64,000 nt of DNA from Butyrivibrio sp. AC2005 (GTDB lineage Bacteria; Bacillota; Clostridia; Lachnospirales; Lachnospiraceae), in NCBI RefSeq assembly GCF_000424145.1, contig NZ_AUJI01000032.1:17675-81674 (forward strand), written 5' to 3'. Below the pieces are notes generated by a model. It was not told where the DNA came from. It saw nothing but the letters and a program-made list of their open reading frames with translations, and searched no databases. Both the position numbers and the translations under genes were made by a program. Each line of letters opens with the position of its first letter. The first letter of the stretch is position 1. Positions 7,944 to 16,284 of this stretch are shown piece by piece.

Positions 7944-8462
7944 ATGGAACTTCGCAAAATAAATAATGAAGATGCTAAAGCTCAATGGGAATATACCACA
8001 GCACTTCCTGAAGATGAGAATGGTCTGACAAATCCTTACAATGGTGTTACTTATGATGAATATACGGAGAAGGTTCTTCCGACACTTATTTCATATGAAC
8101 ATCCTGTAAATATGCCGGATTGGTTTGTGCCTGAAACTTATTACTACTTATGGGATGAGGAAAAGCTGGTAGGAGAGTTCCGCATCAGGCATCATCTTAC
8201 GGAGGCACTTAGAAATGGTGCCGGACATATTGGCTACAGTATTAAGAGGGATGAGAGAGGAAAAGGCTATGGCACAGCAGGTTTAGAGCTTACTATTGCC
8301 GAAGCAAAGAAGATAATTCCAGAGGATGAGATATATCTTCGAGTCAACAAAGACAACATCGCATCTCAGAAGGTCATGATGAATAATGGGGCCTATAGAG
8401 CTGGTGAAGATGAGGATCATTATTTTATGAGAATCAAAAAAAGTGTCGGAGGAATAAAATGA
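7944..8462 (+). CDS. GNAT N-acetyltransferase
   Basis: 172-aa GNAT enzyme of the type that acetylates small amines. The acetyl-CoA loop motif A is intact: GHIGYSIKRDERGKGYGTAGL (Q/R-x-x-G-x-G/A as RGKGYGT), followed by LRVNKDNIASQKVMMNNGA, the usual motif B. The substrate is not predictable. Its end overlaps the start of the next gene by 4 nt, so it is co-translated with a maltose O-acetyltransferase homologue. Confidence 0.85.
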   Translation: MELRKINNEDAKAQWEYTTALPEDENGLTNPYNGVTYDEYTEKVLPTLISYEHPVNMPDWFVPETYYYLWDEEKLVGEFRIRHHLTEALRNGAGHIGYSIKRDERGKGYGTAGLELTIAEAKKIIPEDEIYLRVNKDNIASQKVMMNNGAYRAGEDEDHYFMRIKKSVGGIK

Positions 8463-9070
8463 ACCAAAAAGAAAGAATGCTTGCTAACCTCCCATACAAA
8501 GCTTGGATGGATGGGCTTAGCGAAGAGCGGATGGAAAACAAAAAGAGAATATTTAGATTCAACAACCTGGATCCAGAGAGCAGGTCGGAGAAGGACAAGC
8601 TTCTTAAGGAAATACTTGGAAAAACAGGAGAGTATGTAAATATAGAAGCACCTTTTCACTGTGATTATGGCTATAACATAGAGGTGGGAGAGAATTTCTT
8701 TGCCAATTATAACTTTGTTGTTCTTGATGTTGGAAAAGTCAGGATTGGCGATAATGCCCAGATTGCTCCAAATGTTTCCATATACACTGCCGGGCATCCG
8801 ATCCATCCTGATTCTCGCAATTCGGGATATGAATATGGTATTGACATAACTATTGGTGATAACGTATGGATTGGTGGAAATACCTGCATTATGCCGGGAG
8901 TAACGATAGGAAATAATGTTGTCATCGGAGCAGGAAGTGTCGTTACGAAGGATCTGCCGGATAATGTTATTGCTGTAGGAAATCCTTGCAGAATAATCAG
9001 GGAAATCACTGAAGATGACAGGGATTATTATTTCAAAGACAGAAAATTTGATGTGGATGACTACAAGTGA
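8459..9070 (+). CDS. maa: maltose/galactoside O-acetyltransferase family (left-handed beta helix)
   Basis: 203 aa. A short N-terminal domain of the Mac type (about 7-60) precedes hexapeptide repeats that form a left-handed beta helix: VEVGENF-like repeats, IGDNAQIAPN, IGDNVWIGGN and IGNNVVIGAG. The catalytic-type His lies in YTAGHPIHPDSR. Such trimeric enzymes transfer acetyl from acetyl-CoA to the 6-OH of sugars such as maltose. Start overlaps the preceding GNAT stop (ATGA). Confidence 0.85.
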   Translation: MNQKERMLANLPYKAWMDGLSEERMENKKRIFRFNNLDPESRSEKDKLLKEILGKTGEYVNIEAPFHCDYGYNIEVGENFFANYNFVVLDVGKVRIGDNAQIAPNVSIYTAGHPIHPDSRNSGYEYGIDITIGDNVWIGGNTCIMPGVTIGNNVVIGAGSVVTKDLPDNVIAVGNPCRIIREITEDDRDYYFKDRKFDVDDYK

Positions 9071-9155
9071 TTCGTATGAAAACAATTACCAATACCAGAT
9101 CACAAAGAGGGAGCTTTGCCAGATTCAACGATTGTCAAAGTGTGGAGATGATGTG

Positions 9156-9734
9156 ATGCAGAACGAAATAATAGAAAAAGCAATTCAATATATAAAGAAA
9201 TTGTTCGAAGGAAATTCAGACGGGCACGATGCACAGCATACACTTCGAGTATACAAAAATGTGCAGCTGATATCGGAATCATATCCTGAAGCTGATTCCT
9301 TAATAACTGCTCTTGCTGCGTTATTACATGATGCTGATGATCATAAGCTTTTCAAGACAGAGAATAATGCCAATGCCAGATCCTTTTTACAAGAGAATGG
9401 TGTGCCTGATGAGTCTACAGAAAAAATCTGCGAGATAATAAACGCAGTGTCTTTCAGTAAGAACAAGGGAAAGACTCCGGAAACACTTGAGGGCAAGATT
9501 GTGCAGGATGCAGACAGACTTGATGCTATTGGCGCAATAGGAATTGCCAGAACCTTTGCTTATGGAGGAAAAGCAGGAAGGTCTCTTGATGATTCAGTGC
9601 AGCATTTTTATGATAAGCTTCTTCTGCTCAAAGATGAGATGAATACTGAGGCTGCTAAGGAAATTGCTAGAATGAGACATGAATACATGGAAGGATTTCT
9701 GAAGGAATACTATGAAGAAATCAGGTGCGAGTAA
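9156..9734 (+). CDS. HD-domain phosphohydrolase
   Basis: 192 aa from ATG 9156 (GTG 9153 also possible; GTGGAG lies 8 nt upstream). Metal-binding residues of the HD fold are clear: GHDAQHTLRVY, LLHDADDHK and IVQDADRLDAIGAIGIARTFAYGG, the pattern of uncharacterised HD phosphohydrolases related to YedJ-like proteins. Probably hydrolyses a nucleotide or other phosphoester. Nothing nearby fixes the substrate. Confidence 0.85.
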   Translation: MQNEIIEKAIQYIKKLFEGNSDGHDAQHTLRVYKNVQLISESYPEADSLITALAALLHDADDHKLFKTENNANARSFLQENGVPDESTEKICEIINAVSFSKNKGKTPETLEGKIVQDADRLDAIGAIGIARTFAYGGKAGRSLDDSVQHFYDKLLLLKDEMNTEAAKEIARMRHEYMEGFLKEYYEEIRCE

Positions 9735-9780
9735 GGTATGGATTTTTGGACAGTTGGCTAACAATCTGTAAAAAATATTA

Positions 9781-9809
9781 TTGACAGTGAATTATCAGTC
9801 AATTATACT
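9781..9809 (+). promoter_or_regulatory. consensus sigma-A promoter
   Basis: TTGACA (9781-9786), exactly 17 nt, TATACT (9804-9809). One of the two best promoters in the window; it drives only the 37-aa gene at 9842, which ends in its own terminator. Confidence 0.8.
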
Positions 9810-9841
9810 TACAACTAATAATTTTCAGAAAGGTAGATGCT

Positions 9842-9955
9842 ATGGAAAGACTTATTCTCGTCACAACATACATGGTCACCAATAAGCCCGTGAATGATAA
9901 TCAGGGGTTTGATTTTGATATGTATGATGAGGATAAGATTAAGTGTAGGGCATAG
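9842..9955 (+). CDS. 37-aa small protein with its own promoter and terminator
   Basis: Peptide starting MERLILVTTYMVTNKPVNDN and ending DMYDEDKIKCRA. Its first half is mildly hydrophobic and the second acidic. GAAAGG lies 9-13 nt upstream of the ATG. The gene sits alone between a consensus promoter (9781-9809) and a perfect 13-bp-stem terminator (9984-10022), giving a transcript of about 200 nt. The family is not recognised. It could instead be a regulatory RNA that happens to contain a frame, although the ribosome site argues for translation. Confidence 0.5.
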   Translation: MERLILVTTYMVTNKPVNDNQGFDFDMYDEDKIKCRA

Positions 9956-9983
9956 TTAGAGTTTTATAACTGATATAGTTTAC

Positions 9984-10022
9984 AAGGCCTCATCAAGCGA
10001 GAGTTTGATGAGGCCTTTTTTT
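9984..10022 (+). terminator. strong rho-independent terminator
   Basis: AAGGCCTCATCAA / TTGATGAGGCCTT perfect 13-bp stem followed by a run of T. Confidence 0.9.
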
Positions 10023-10033
10023 CGGAGGTGTCT

Positions 10034-10318
10034 ATGAGAATAAATGAACAGAAATACATTATACCTGATGGGCGAGAAATCGTGATTAAGAGCGCAGGGC
10101 CAGAGGATGCATTGAAGGTAAAGCTTCATAGGGAAGCAACTTCTGCTGAGACGCACTTTTTGGCAAGAGAGCCTGAAGACGGTCAGTTCAATCTAGAGAA
10201 GATTACAGAGATTCTTGGAAGCGTTGCTGAAAGCGACAGAGACTTCATGGTAAGTGCTTATATTGAAGATGAGTTGATCGGAGATCTTGGTGTAACACTC
10301 ATAAGGCCACATATTTGA
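10034..10318 (+). pseudogene. GNAT acetyltransferase, C-terminally truncated
   Basis: 94 codons from ATG 10034 (GGAGG 5 nt upstream). The N-terminal half resembles the intact GNAT at 22617: REIVIKSAGPEDALKV, TSAETHFLAREPE and DFMVSAYIEDELIGDLGV. It ends just after the central strand, before the acetyl-CoA loop, so it lacks the active core. The stop is followed 17 nt later by the next gene, as if a deletion removed the second half. Confidence 0.7.
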
Positions 10319-10335
10319 GTGAGGAGGAGTGAACG

Positions 10336-11085
10336 ATGCGCGAAGAATTTTATGATGATAAGACAGAACCAATAATAGAACTTAAACAATTTTATGGAGA
10401 ACAAAAACATCTTGTAGATAAATGCCTAATCATTTTTTCAAAAGTAATTCATGACCACATCCTGGAGAAATTTGATTGTGTAGAAATCGGTTCGCTTGGT
10501 GCATGTAATGGAAGAATACCTATCTATTGTCTTGAGTACAAAGGTGAAAAGATAGCATTTTACTTAACGGGAATAGGCTCTGCTTTTGCTTCAGGCGCTT
10601 GTTATGAAGCACATTGGGTAATCGGAGCAACAAAGTTTATTATGTTTGGTTCCTGTGGAAGCCTTGATCCGGAGCAGACCACCGGAAGATTTATCATTCC
10701 AACAGAGAGCTATAGAGGTGATGGCGCTTCATATTACTACGCTCCGGCAAGTGACTATATTGATATTAAGGGGCGTGAAAAAATAGAGAGCATTTTTACA
10801 GAGCTTAAGGTTCCATATGTTAAAGGCCGTGTTTGGACAACGGATTCCATGCTAAGAGAGACAAAAGGACTTGTTGCCAAAAGAAAAAAGGAAGGCTGCA
10901 TAGCTGTAGAGATGGAACTTGCAGGAGTTCAGGCTTTGTGTGATTTTTATGGACTTGAACTTTATAATTTCCTTGAAGCTGGTGATGTACTTGCAGATAG
11001 TGGATATGAAGTGGAAGCGCTACATGCTGCAAACCATGATCTGGGTAAGTTCTACATTGCTTTGGATATTGCCGTAAGGATATGA
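10336..11085 (+). CDS. nucleoside phosphorylase (PNP/UDP family 1)
   Basis: 249-aa phosphorylase that splits purine nucleosides or uridine with phosphate. YLTGIGSAFASGACYEA forms the phosphate-binding glycine region, KFIMFGSCGSLDP follows, and VEMELAGVQAL carries the ribose-binding M-E motif. The exact base preference cannot be read from the sequence. A GAGGAGGAG ribosome site precedes the ATG. The stop overlaps the next small frame (ATGA). Confidence 0.85.
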   Translation: MREEFYDDKTEPIIELKQFYGEQKHLVDKCLIIFSKVIHDHILEKFDCVEIGSLGACNGRIPIYCLEYKGEKIAFYLTGIGSAFASGACYEAHWVIGATKFIMFGSCGSLDPEQTTGRFIIPTESYRGDGASYYYAPASDYIDIKGREKIESIFTELKVPYVKGRVWTTDSMLRETKGLVAKRKKEGCIAVEMELAGVQALCDFYGLELYNFLEAGDVLADSGYEVEALHAANHDLGKFYIALDIAVRI

Positions 11086-11213
11086 TTATATTTGGGTTCC
11101 GCGTTACGGGAAAAGAAAGAGATCGCCTGCTTGCATATTGCGAGAAGATGAATCTCGCTCAAGCCCAGATTTTTAAGGAAGCACTTGAGCTTCTGTATAA
11201 GACCAAGCCATAA
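11082..11213 (+). CDS. small ribbon-helix-helix-like protein
   Basis: 43 aa whose start overlaps the phosphorylase stop by 4 nt. FRVTGKERDRLLAYCEK and LAQAQIFKEALELLYK have the strand-helix-helix spacing of CopG/Arc-like DNA-binding proteins. Full-length relatives are often of this size. It might be an orphan antitoxin or a regulator. Function is not shown by neighbours. Confidence 0.5.
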   Translation: MIIFGFRVTGKERDRLLAYCEKMNLAQAQIFKEALELLYKTKP

Positions 11214-11249
11214 TGAAAGCTGTTTCTTCTTATAATAAGGAGGAACAAA

Positions 11250-11438
11250 ATGGCACAGAGCAGAAAACTGTGTTGCCATAGTAAAGCGTATGATGCCACA
11301 GATGAAGATATATATGCAATGCTAAAAAATGTGGGATACTATATTGAATACATAGATATTGCCCGGGATAAGGACAGGATCGAAATGACAGCAAAGGTTG
11401 ATGGAGAGCCACTGGGTTTTCTTAAGAGAATAGCGTGA
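11250..11438 (+). CDS. 62-aa conserved hypothetical protein
   Basis: AAGGAGG lies 6 nt before the ATG, which supports translation. The product (MAQSRKLCCHSKAYDATDED at the start, DGEPLGFLKRIA at the end) has a Cys-Cys-His near the N-terminus and an acidic middle. Family not recognised. About 130 bp follow before the next gene; they include a direct repeat of TCTTATAGATC. Confidence 0.5.
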   Translation: MAQSRKLCCHSKAYDATDEDIYAMLKNVGYYIEYIDIARDKDRIEMTAKVDGEPLGFLKRIA

Positions 11439-11569
11439 ATTCTTATAGATCGCTCTTATAGATCTTTAGAACGAATATTCGAATATACAGGTGTGATTAT
11501 AGGACAGCATATTTTATAGAATATACTCAGAAGCAGAAAACTCGCAGTAGTTTAGAGAGGAGTATTCCT

Positions 11570-12220
11570 ATGAAATATGCTGTTTTAGATTTAGAGATGT
11601 GTATGGTTCCTAAGGTATATAGGAAAAATGGCTATAAGTATCGTCAGGAAACTATTCAGATTGGAGCAGTTCTTCTTGATGAGGACTATGAGATTATCGA
11701 TGAGTTCAATACATATGTTAAACCTAAATTTGGTTATATAGACAGCTTTATTGAGAATTTGACTGGTATTTCTCAGACAGATGTTGAGAATGCTCCTTGC
11801 TTTGAAGATGCTTTGGAATCTTTCCTGGATTGGCTGCCGGCAGATGATGTCAGATGTGTATCCTGGAGCAATTCTGATCCTAAGCAGATTATCCGTGAAA
11901 CATTTGAAAAGGGTATAGAGGATGATCGCCTTGAGATTATCTTTGCAAACTGGATTGACTGTCAGAAGACCTTCGGACGGAAGATGGATAGAAGAATGGC
12001 ATATAGCCTTGAGGAAGCGCTTTTTATATCTAACATAGCACCTGAAGGAAGAGCACATGATGGACTTGTTGATGCTGCCAACACAGCAGTTCTTTTCACA
12101 AAGCTGGAGACAGATCCTGATTACAGGCTCAATGAGCTGTATGAGACTGCTAGAAAAGAAGATGTCGACCATCTGAGTTTCTGCATGGGAGATCTGTTTG
12201 CAGGATTAGCGTTGGCATGA
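11570..12220 (+). CDS. DnaQ-like 3'-5' exonuclease (DEDDh)
   Basis: 216-aa exonuclease of the DnaQ/KapD kind. Exo I motif is VLDLEM (D7, E9); EFNTYVKP and LTGIS follow; Exo III is HDGLVDAANTA with the catalytic His and Asp. Degrades nucleic acid 3' ends, DNA or small RNA. GAGAGGAGT precedes the ATG. A stand-alone gene, not fused to a polymerase. Confidence 0.85.
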   Translation: MKYAVLDLEMCMVPKVYRKNGYKYRQETIQIGAVLLDEDYEIIDEFNTYVKPKFGYIDSFIENLTGISQTDVENAPCFEDALESFLDWLPADDVRCVSWSNSDPKQIIRETFEKGIEDDRLEIIFANWIDCQKTFGRKMDRRMAYSLEEALFISNIAPEGRAHDGLVDAANTAVLFTKLETDPDYRLNELYETARKEDVDHLSFCMGDLFAGLALA

Positions 12221-12238
12221 TTAAGGAGGAACAGAGTT

Positions 12239-12910
12239 ATGGCAATTGAGAGAACAATACGTGTCACCGGTAAAGGAAAACTTAAAGTAAGGCCTGATAT
12301 GACAAGGATAACTATTACTCTGGAAGGCGTGAAAAAAGAATATTCCAGTACATTGAAACAGTCATCAGAGGATACAGAAGAATTAAAGAAAATACTGAAG
12401 AAGCATGATTTTTCAAGTGAGGATGTTAAGACTCTTTCTTTTAACGTTGAAGTTGAGAATGAGAGTTACCATGACAAAAATGGTGATTGGAAAAGTAGAT
12501 TTGTTGGATATAGATTCAGGCATGTTCTCAAGGTTGATTTTGTGTCTGATAATGACAGGCTCGGAAAAATTTTATATTCTCTCGCTAATGCATTGATAAT
12601 TCATCCTGAGTTCAGAATCAGTTTCTTTGTGAAAGATGAGACGGCTGCGAAAAATGAACTGCTTGGCAAGGCTGTAAAGGATTCAAGGGATAAAGCTGAA
12701 ATATTGACCGCAGCTGCAGGAGTAAAGCTTGGAGATATACAGACTATTGATTATTCCTGGGGTCAGATCAATATGGAAATAGCGCCTATGCACATGGATA
12801 TGCTCTGTTGTGAAACTGCAAAGTGCAGTACGGGCGGTTATGATATGGATATTGAGCCTGATGATATCGATATAACTGATACAGTTACGGTTGTATGGGG
12901 AATATGCTAA
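12239..12910 (+). CDS. SIMPL-domain protein (DUF541)
   Basis: 223-aa SIMPL-fold protein: TIRVTGKGKLKVRPDMTRITI is the domain's opening strand (about 5-25), followed by AEILTAAAGVKLGDIQTIDY near 155-175. It has no signal peptide, although many relatives are periplasmic or surface proteins of unclear role in oxidative stress. AAGGAGG lies 8 nt upstream, and the gene follows the exonuclease after 18 nt, so they may be co-transcribed. Confidence 0.8.
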   Translation: MAIERTIRVTGKGKLKVRPDMTRITITLEGVKKEYSSTLKQSSEDTEELKKILKKHDFSSEDVKTLSFNVEVENESYHDKNGDWKSRFVGYRFRHVLKVDFVSDNDRLGKILYSLANALIIHPEFRISFFVKDETAAKNELLGKAVKDSRDKAEILTAAAGVKLGDIQTIDYSWGQINMEIAPMHMDMLCCETAKCSTGGYDMDIEPDDIDITDTVTVVWGIC

Positions 12911-12932
12911 AGATTGATGAGGGGAATACAGA

Positions 12933-13127
12933 ATGGAATACATTGATTTTGCATTAAGAAGTTTTATAGGAAGTCATTCTGATATTATTGTGTTATGGAT
13001 TGGATATATTGAACTGACAGCCTTTTTATCGGTGCTATTGCATATAGTTCTGTTCAAGAATGAGCTAAAGAAGGATTATCCGGATATTCCTTATAATCAG
13101 GATACGGGATGGCTTCATGGAGAGTAA
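12933..13127 (+). CDS. 64-aa membrane protein
   Basis: Short protein with one hydrophobic segment, IIVLWIGYIELTAFLSVLLH (about 18-37), then a charged tail. GAGGGG lies upstream. Family not recognised; it follows the SIMPL gene after 22 nt and may belong to the same transcript. Confidence 0.5.
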   Translation: MEYIDFALRSFIGSHSDIIVLWIGYIELTAFLSVLLHIVLFKNELKKDYPDIPYNQDTGWLHGE

Positions 13128-13248
13128 CATGATATAGAAATAAAGGCATGTATTTTGTTTAAGTGGATATGTAACTGGCAACTCAAAAGGATTATCTTGT
13201 ATATAGAGATATTACACCGTTTTCAGAGAAGTAATGGAGGGCGGGATC

Positions 13249-13773
13249 ATGAAGAAGACTATAATTACTCTTGTGACAGCATTCGCTGTAGCGATTACCA
13301 TATTTGCAAGTATACCGCTGAATGTTGGCGCATATAACAGCCAGTGTGCAAAATCTGGATGCACCAGGAAAAGAAGCACCGGAAGCATATATTGTTATGT
13401 CCATAAGTCATCTACGAGTTCTTCAAGTAGCTCATATTCTAGCAGTACCAAGTCCTATACAAGTACTTCCGTAGGGCATTGCGCTAAGTCCGGATGCACC
13501 AGGAAGAGAAGTACAGGAAGTATCTACTGCTACGAGCATAAGCCTGCCACAACATCAAGCAGTAGCTCTTCATATAGTAGCAAGAAGAGCACTTCAAAGA
13601 AGTCATATTCAAGATCCAAGAAGAAATATGATTCCTATGATGTATACGATTATAAATCTGCTCAGGATTTTGCTGATGACAAGTATGAAGAATTCTACGA
13701 CTATGAAGATGACTACGATGATGAAGACGAGGCATATGATGCAGCTGAAGATTATTGGAATGATCATCACTGA
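13249..13773 (+). CDS. secreted Ser-rich protein with two Cys/His repeats
   Basis: 175 aa from ATG 13249 (GGAGGGCGGG upstream fixes this start over ATG 13234). A Sec signal (MKKTIITLVTAFAVAITIFA) leads to two copies, about 36 residues apart, of CAKSGCTRKRSTGSIYCYVH; each has C-x4-C-x9-C-x2-H, like a small metal or disulphide knuckle. Ser-rich linkers follow each copy, and the tail is strongly acidic (YEDDYDDEDEAYD). It is probably exported and wall-associated. Function unknown. An acidic 36-aa gene follows. Confidence 0.7.
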   Translation: MKKTIITLVTAFAVAITIFASIPLNVGAYNSQCAKSGCTRKRSTGSIYCYVHKSSTSSSSSSYSSSTKSYTSTSVGHCAKSGCTRKRSTGSIYCYEHKPATTSSSSSSYSSKKSTSKKSYSRSKKKYDSYDVYDYKSAQDFADDKYEEFYDYEDDYDDEDEAYDAAEDYWNDHH

Positions 13774-13790
13774 TGGGAAAGGAGTTTGTT

Positions 13791-13901
13791 ATGAAGGGAC
13801 CTTTTGATGATATGTTTGGAAATACTCCATTTGATCTGAATAATGACGGGCATATAGATGCCGGTTTTGATGCTGACGATTTTGATGATTTTGATTTTTA
13901 A
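13791..13901 (+). CDS. 36-aa acidic EF-hand-like small protein
   Basis: GGAAAGGAG lies 7 nt before the ATG. The product contains DLNNDGHID, which matches the first nine positions of a calcium-binding EF-hand loop, although position 12 is Phe rather than Glu/Asp. The tail is a run of Asp and Phe (DADDFDDFDF). It follows the secreted Cys-repeat gene after 17 nt. May be a small Ca2+-binding or adaptor protein; family not recognised. Confidence 0.5.
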   Translation: MKGPFDDMFGNTPFDLNNDGHIDAGFDADDFDDFDF

Positions 13902-14352
13902 GCTATTTACAAATAGTTGTTTTTGTTTGTCATAATGCATATCCGAATGAAATGATCCATCCTCTGGGTAGTAGGGTATGTAGCCACAGGGCATTTAGTC
14001 TGGTAGGGGATTTTGTGAGAGATCAGCCGGGCTGTACTCCTTTCTAAAATAAATGGCGCCAATAATCTTCAGAAGTTGAAGATTACTGGCGCTTTGTTAC
14101 GTTAAAAAACGTTAAAAAAATCAATCGAAAATCACATGATAATAATTATATAAATCCAATGAAAACGATATTGGGATATTTCTAGGTGATGTATAACATA
14201 ATTACAGAGAGGACAACAAAACGAATAGATAGAAAAAGCGATGAAAATTGTGTTTTAGAAACTCGGGAAGTACTATCATAAGCTCAGAAAGAGAAAACGG
14301 GCAGCCAAACGGCTAACATATACCACACACAACCAAGAAAGGGGTAAATATT
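13902..14352 (+). other. 450-bp noncoding stretch with a hairpin
   Basis: No convincing gene. A long hairpin, GCGCCAATAATCTTCA / TGAAGATTACTGGCGC with one mismatch (14056-14092), ends in CTTTG and may be a terminator. A 31-codon frame ending in DQPGCTPF (stop about 14045) has no ribosome site. The region before 14353 probably holds the promoter for the 53-aa gene. Confidence 0.4.
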
Positions 14353-14514
14353 ATGAGATTTAACGATGTTCAGGATACAAGAAAAGCAGAAGTTAAGAGA
14401 GAGCAGAGAAACGAAGCATTCCGCAAAATGTATGATGATTGCCTTGAGAAGCTTTCAGCATTCTACAATAAAGAGAAGATGACAGTTGCTTTTGGAGCAA
14501 CATTCACACTCTGA
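14353..14514 (+). CDS. 53-aa small basic protein
   Basis: AAAGGGG lies 7 nt before the ATG. The product is charged and helical (VQDTRKAEVKREQRNEAF, then KEKMTVAFGATFTL). A good terminator starts 30 nt after the stop, and a long leader precedes it, so this is its own transcription unit. Family not recognised. Confidence 0.5.
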   Translation: MRFNDVQDTRKAEVKREQRNEAFRKMYDDCLEKLSAFYNKEKMTVAFGATFTL

Positions 14515-14543
14515 TTTTCATAAACAAGAATATGGATTTATCC

Positions 14544-14573
14544 ACCCGGAGCAGTGATTGCTCCGGGTTTTTT
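14544..14573 (+). terminator. rho-independent terminator
   Basis: ACCCGGAGCA / TGCTCCGGGT perfect 10-bp stem, then TTTTT. Confidence 0.85.
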
Positions 14574-14613
14574 ATGGTATCATCAATACTATGAAAAAAG
14601 GAGCTGAAGATAT

Positions 14614-16284
14614 ATGATGTTTCCATTTGATGATCCGTTTGATGCGGATATTTTTAATGAGGATTATAACGATGATGAGGACGCTATTGCCAGAAGGAGG
14701 GAAATAGCTGGAATCATGATCGAAGACATGATAAGTAAGGAACAGGGGAATGAGGTGGCACCGGATACCACGGGTGTGGATTATTTCTTTCTTACAGACT
14801 TCATCACCGAGGATATGGGGATGGATTTTGCCATCATTGAGCAGGATTTCCTTGATAAATGCAGGGGAAGACTGAAAGAGTTCAATGAAGTCGGATGGTA
14901 TGGTGATGTTTCATTCAGACTGAGGAGCCCACTTGAGTGCATGCATAACAAGATGATGATGCTCATTTACAATGGGGCGAAGCTTGGGGATGAATACTGT
15001 GTAGAGCTTTTGAAATATCTTTACAAAACTTATCATAAGGATGAATACAAAAGCCTCAAAAGGTTCCGGACCATCAGGACGGAGGAGATATTTGGTCTTG
15101 CGGAGGATGAATTTGGTGGATGCGATTTTACCATAATCGGCAGGATCATGGGCATGTGCCCTTTCATGAATATCGAGTTCCATGAAAATTGCTCCGTTTT
15201 ATATAAGCTGCTCTTAAAACGAAGGGATGCCTGGATAAAGGATGACGAGGAAGTCTGCGAATACCTGGAGTTTGATCATAAACTTTTCCTGGAATGTGCA
15301 CATCAGGTAGATGAGTGGCTTGATGCACCCGAGAGAAAGGGACTGCCATTTGAAAGGCTGAATAAGCAGTATTTGGAGATGCGTGATTTTGCCGGGGCAT
15401 GTCTGAGAAATCAGGGATATGCAGATGATTATGTCGAGCACTGTATGGAAAATTATATGGGCATAAGAGTGCAGATGGCACGGACACTGGCAGTACTTAA
15501 GACGCAGCATCCAAATAAGGAGTATACCTTTGAGCAGGTACAGCGTTTCACTAATGTTTATGACATTGTTGCGGCGCTGACAGATATAGCTGAATGTGTG
15601 GAATATGAGATCGGATATCTTACAGGTGATCAGGTTGATCCGATTGATGTAGAGGATTCCTTGTTCAAACCGGAGAATGTTGTCGTAAGGAATGCGCAAA
15701 AAAAGGAAGTCAAAAAGCAGATCATTCATGTGGCTCCTGTGAAAAAAGGCAATGTCAGTGAAGATGAATACATTAAGGAAATAGCTGAACTCAGGAGCAA
15801 ACTTCATGAGAAGGAACAGGAAAACAAGTATCTGAGAGAGCAGTATAGGGTTGCAAAGAAATCATCTGAGGAGTCTGAAGAACTTATCAGTAAGTATGAA
15901 GAAGACCGTGCAGAGCTCATAGCTTTGCGCGAATATGCCTACAAGTCAGAGCATGATGAGCCTGTATCTGAGGATGCAATTCCTGATATGAAATCAGCTA
16001 TTGCAGAGAAGAATGTTGTTATCATCGGAGGTCATGTAAGCTGGCAGAATAAGCTGAAGGCACTTTTCCCTAATTGGATGTTCATAGCTCCTGATGCCTA
16101 TAAGACGGTTGATGGCAAGATGCTTGAGAATAAGGATATGGTGTATTTTTACACGGATTACATCAACCATATCAGCTATAAGAAGTTCATTGCTGCAGTC
16201 AGGGAGAGGAAGATACCGTTCGGATACCTTGGAAGTAATAATGTTGATAATGTAGTGAATCAAATCTATGGAGATCTTGGGTGA
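14614..16284 (+). CDS. large protein with C-terminal DUF2325
   Basis: 556 aa, no signal peptide. The first 380 residues are acidic and helical without a recognised domain. A coiled coil follows (about 390-450, rich in E/K, including IAELRSKLHEKEQENKYL). The C-terminus (about 468-556) is DUF2325: VVIIGGHVSWQNKLKALF and MVYFYTDYINH. This Rossmann-like domain occurs in Firmicutes proteins of unknown role. Its stop overlaps the next gene by 1 nt, linking it to two small overlapping frames. Confidence 0.75.
   Translation: MMFPFDDPFDADIFNEDYNDDEDAIARRREIAGIMIEDMISKEQGNEVAPDTTGVDYFFLTDFITEDMGMDFAIIEQDFLDKCRGRLKEFNEVGWYGDVSFRLRSPLECMHNKMMMLIYNGAKLGDEYCVELLKYLYKTYHKDEYKSLKRFRTIRTEEIFGLAEDEFGGCDFTIIGRIMGMCPFMNIEFHENCSVLYKLLLKRRDAWIKDDEEVCEYLEFDHKLFLECAHQVDEWLDAPERKGLPFERLNKQYLEMRDFAGACLRNQGYADDYVEHCMENYMGIRVQMARTLAVLKTQHPNKEYTFEQVQRFTNVYDIVAALTDIAECVEYEIGYLTGDQVDPIDVEDSLFKPENVVVRNAQKKEVKKQIIHVAPVKKGNVSEDEYIKEIAELRSKLHEKEQENKYLREQYRVAKKSSEESEELISKYEEDRAELIALREYAYKSEHDEPVSEDAIPDMKSAIAEKNVVIIGGHVSWQNKLKALFPNWMFIAPDAYKTVDGKMLENKDMVYFYTDYINHISYKKFIAAVRERKIPFGYLGSNNVDNVVNQIYGDLG

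Noticed and set aside
13940..14048. Frame ending in DQPGCTPF that looks like a possible signalling peptide
   Set aside because: No ribosome site, no processing gene nearby, and the sequence is not a known pheromone type.
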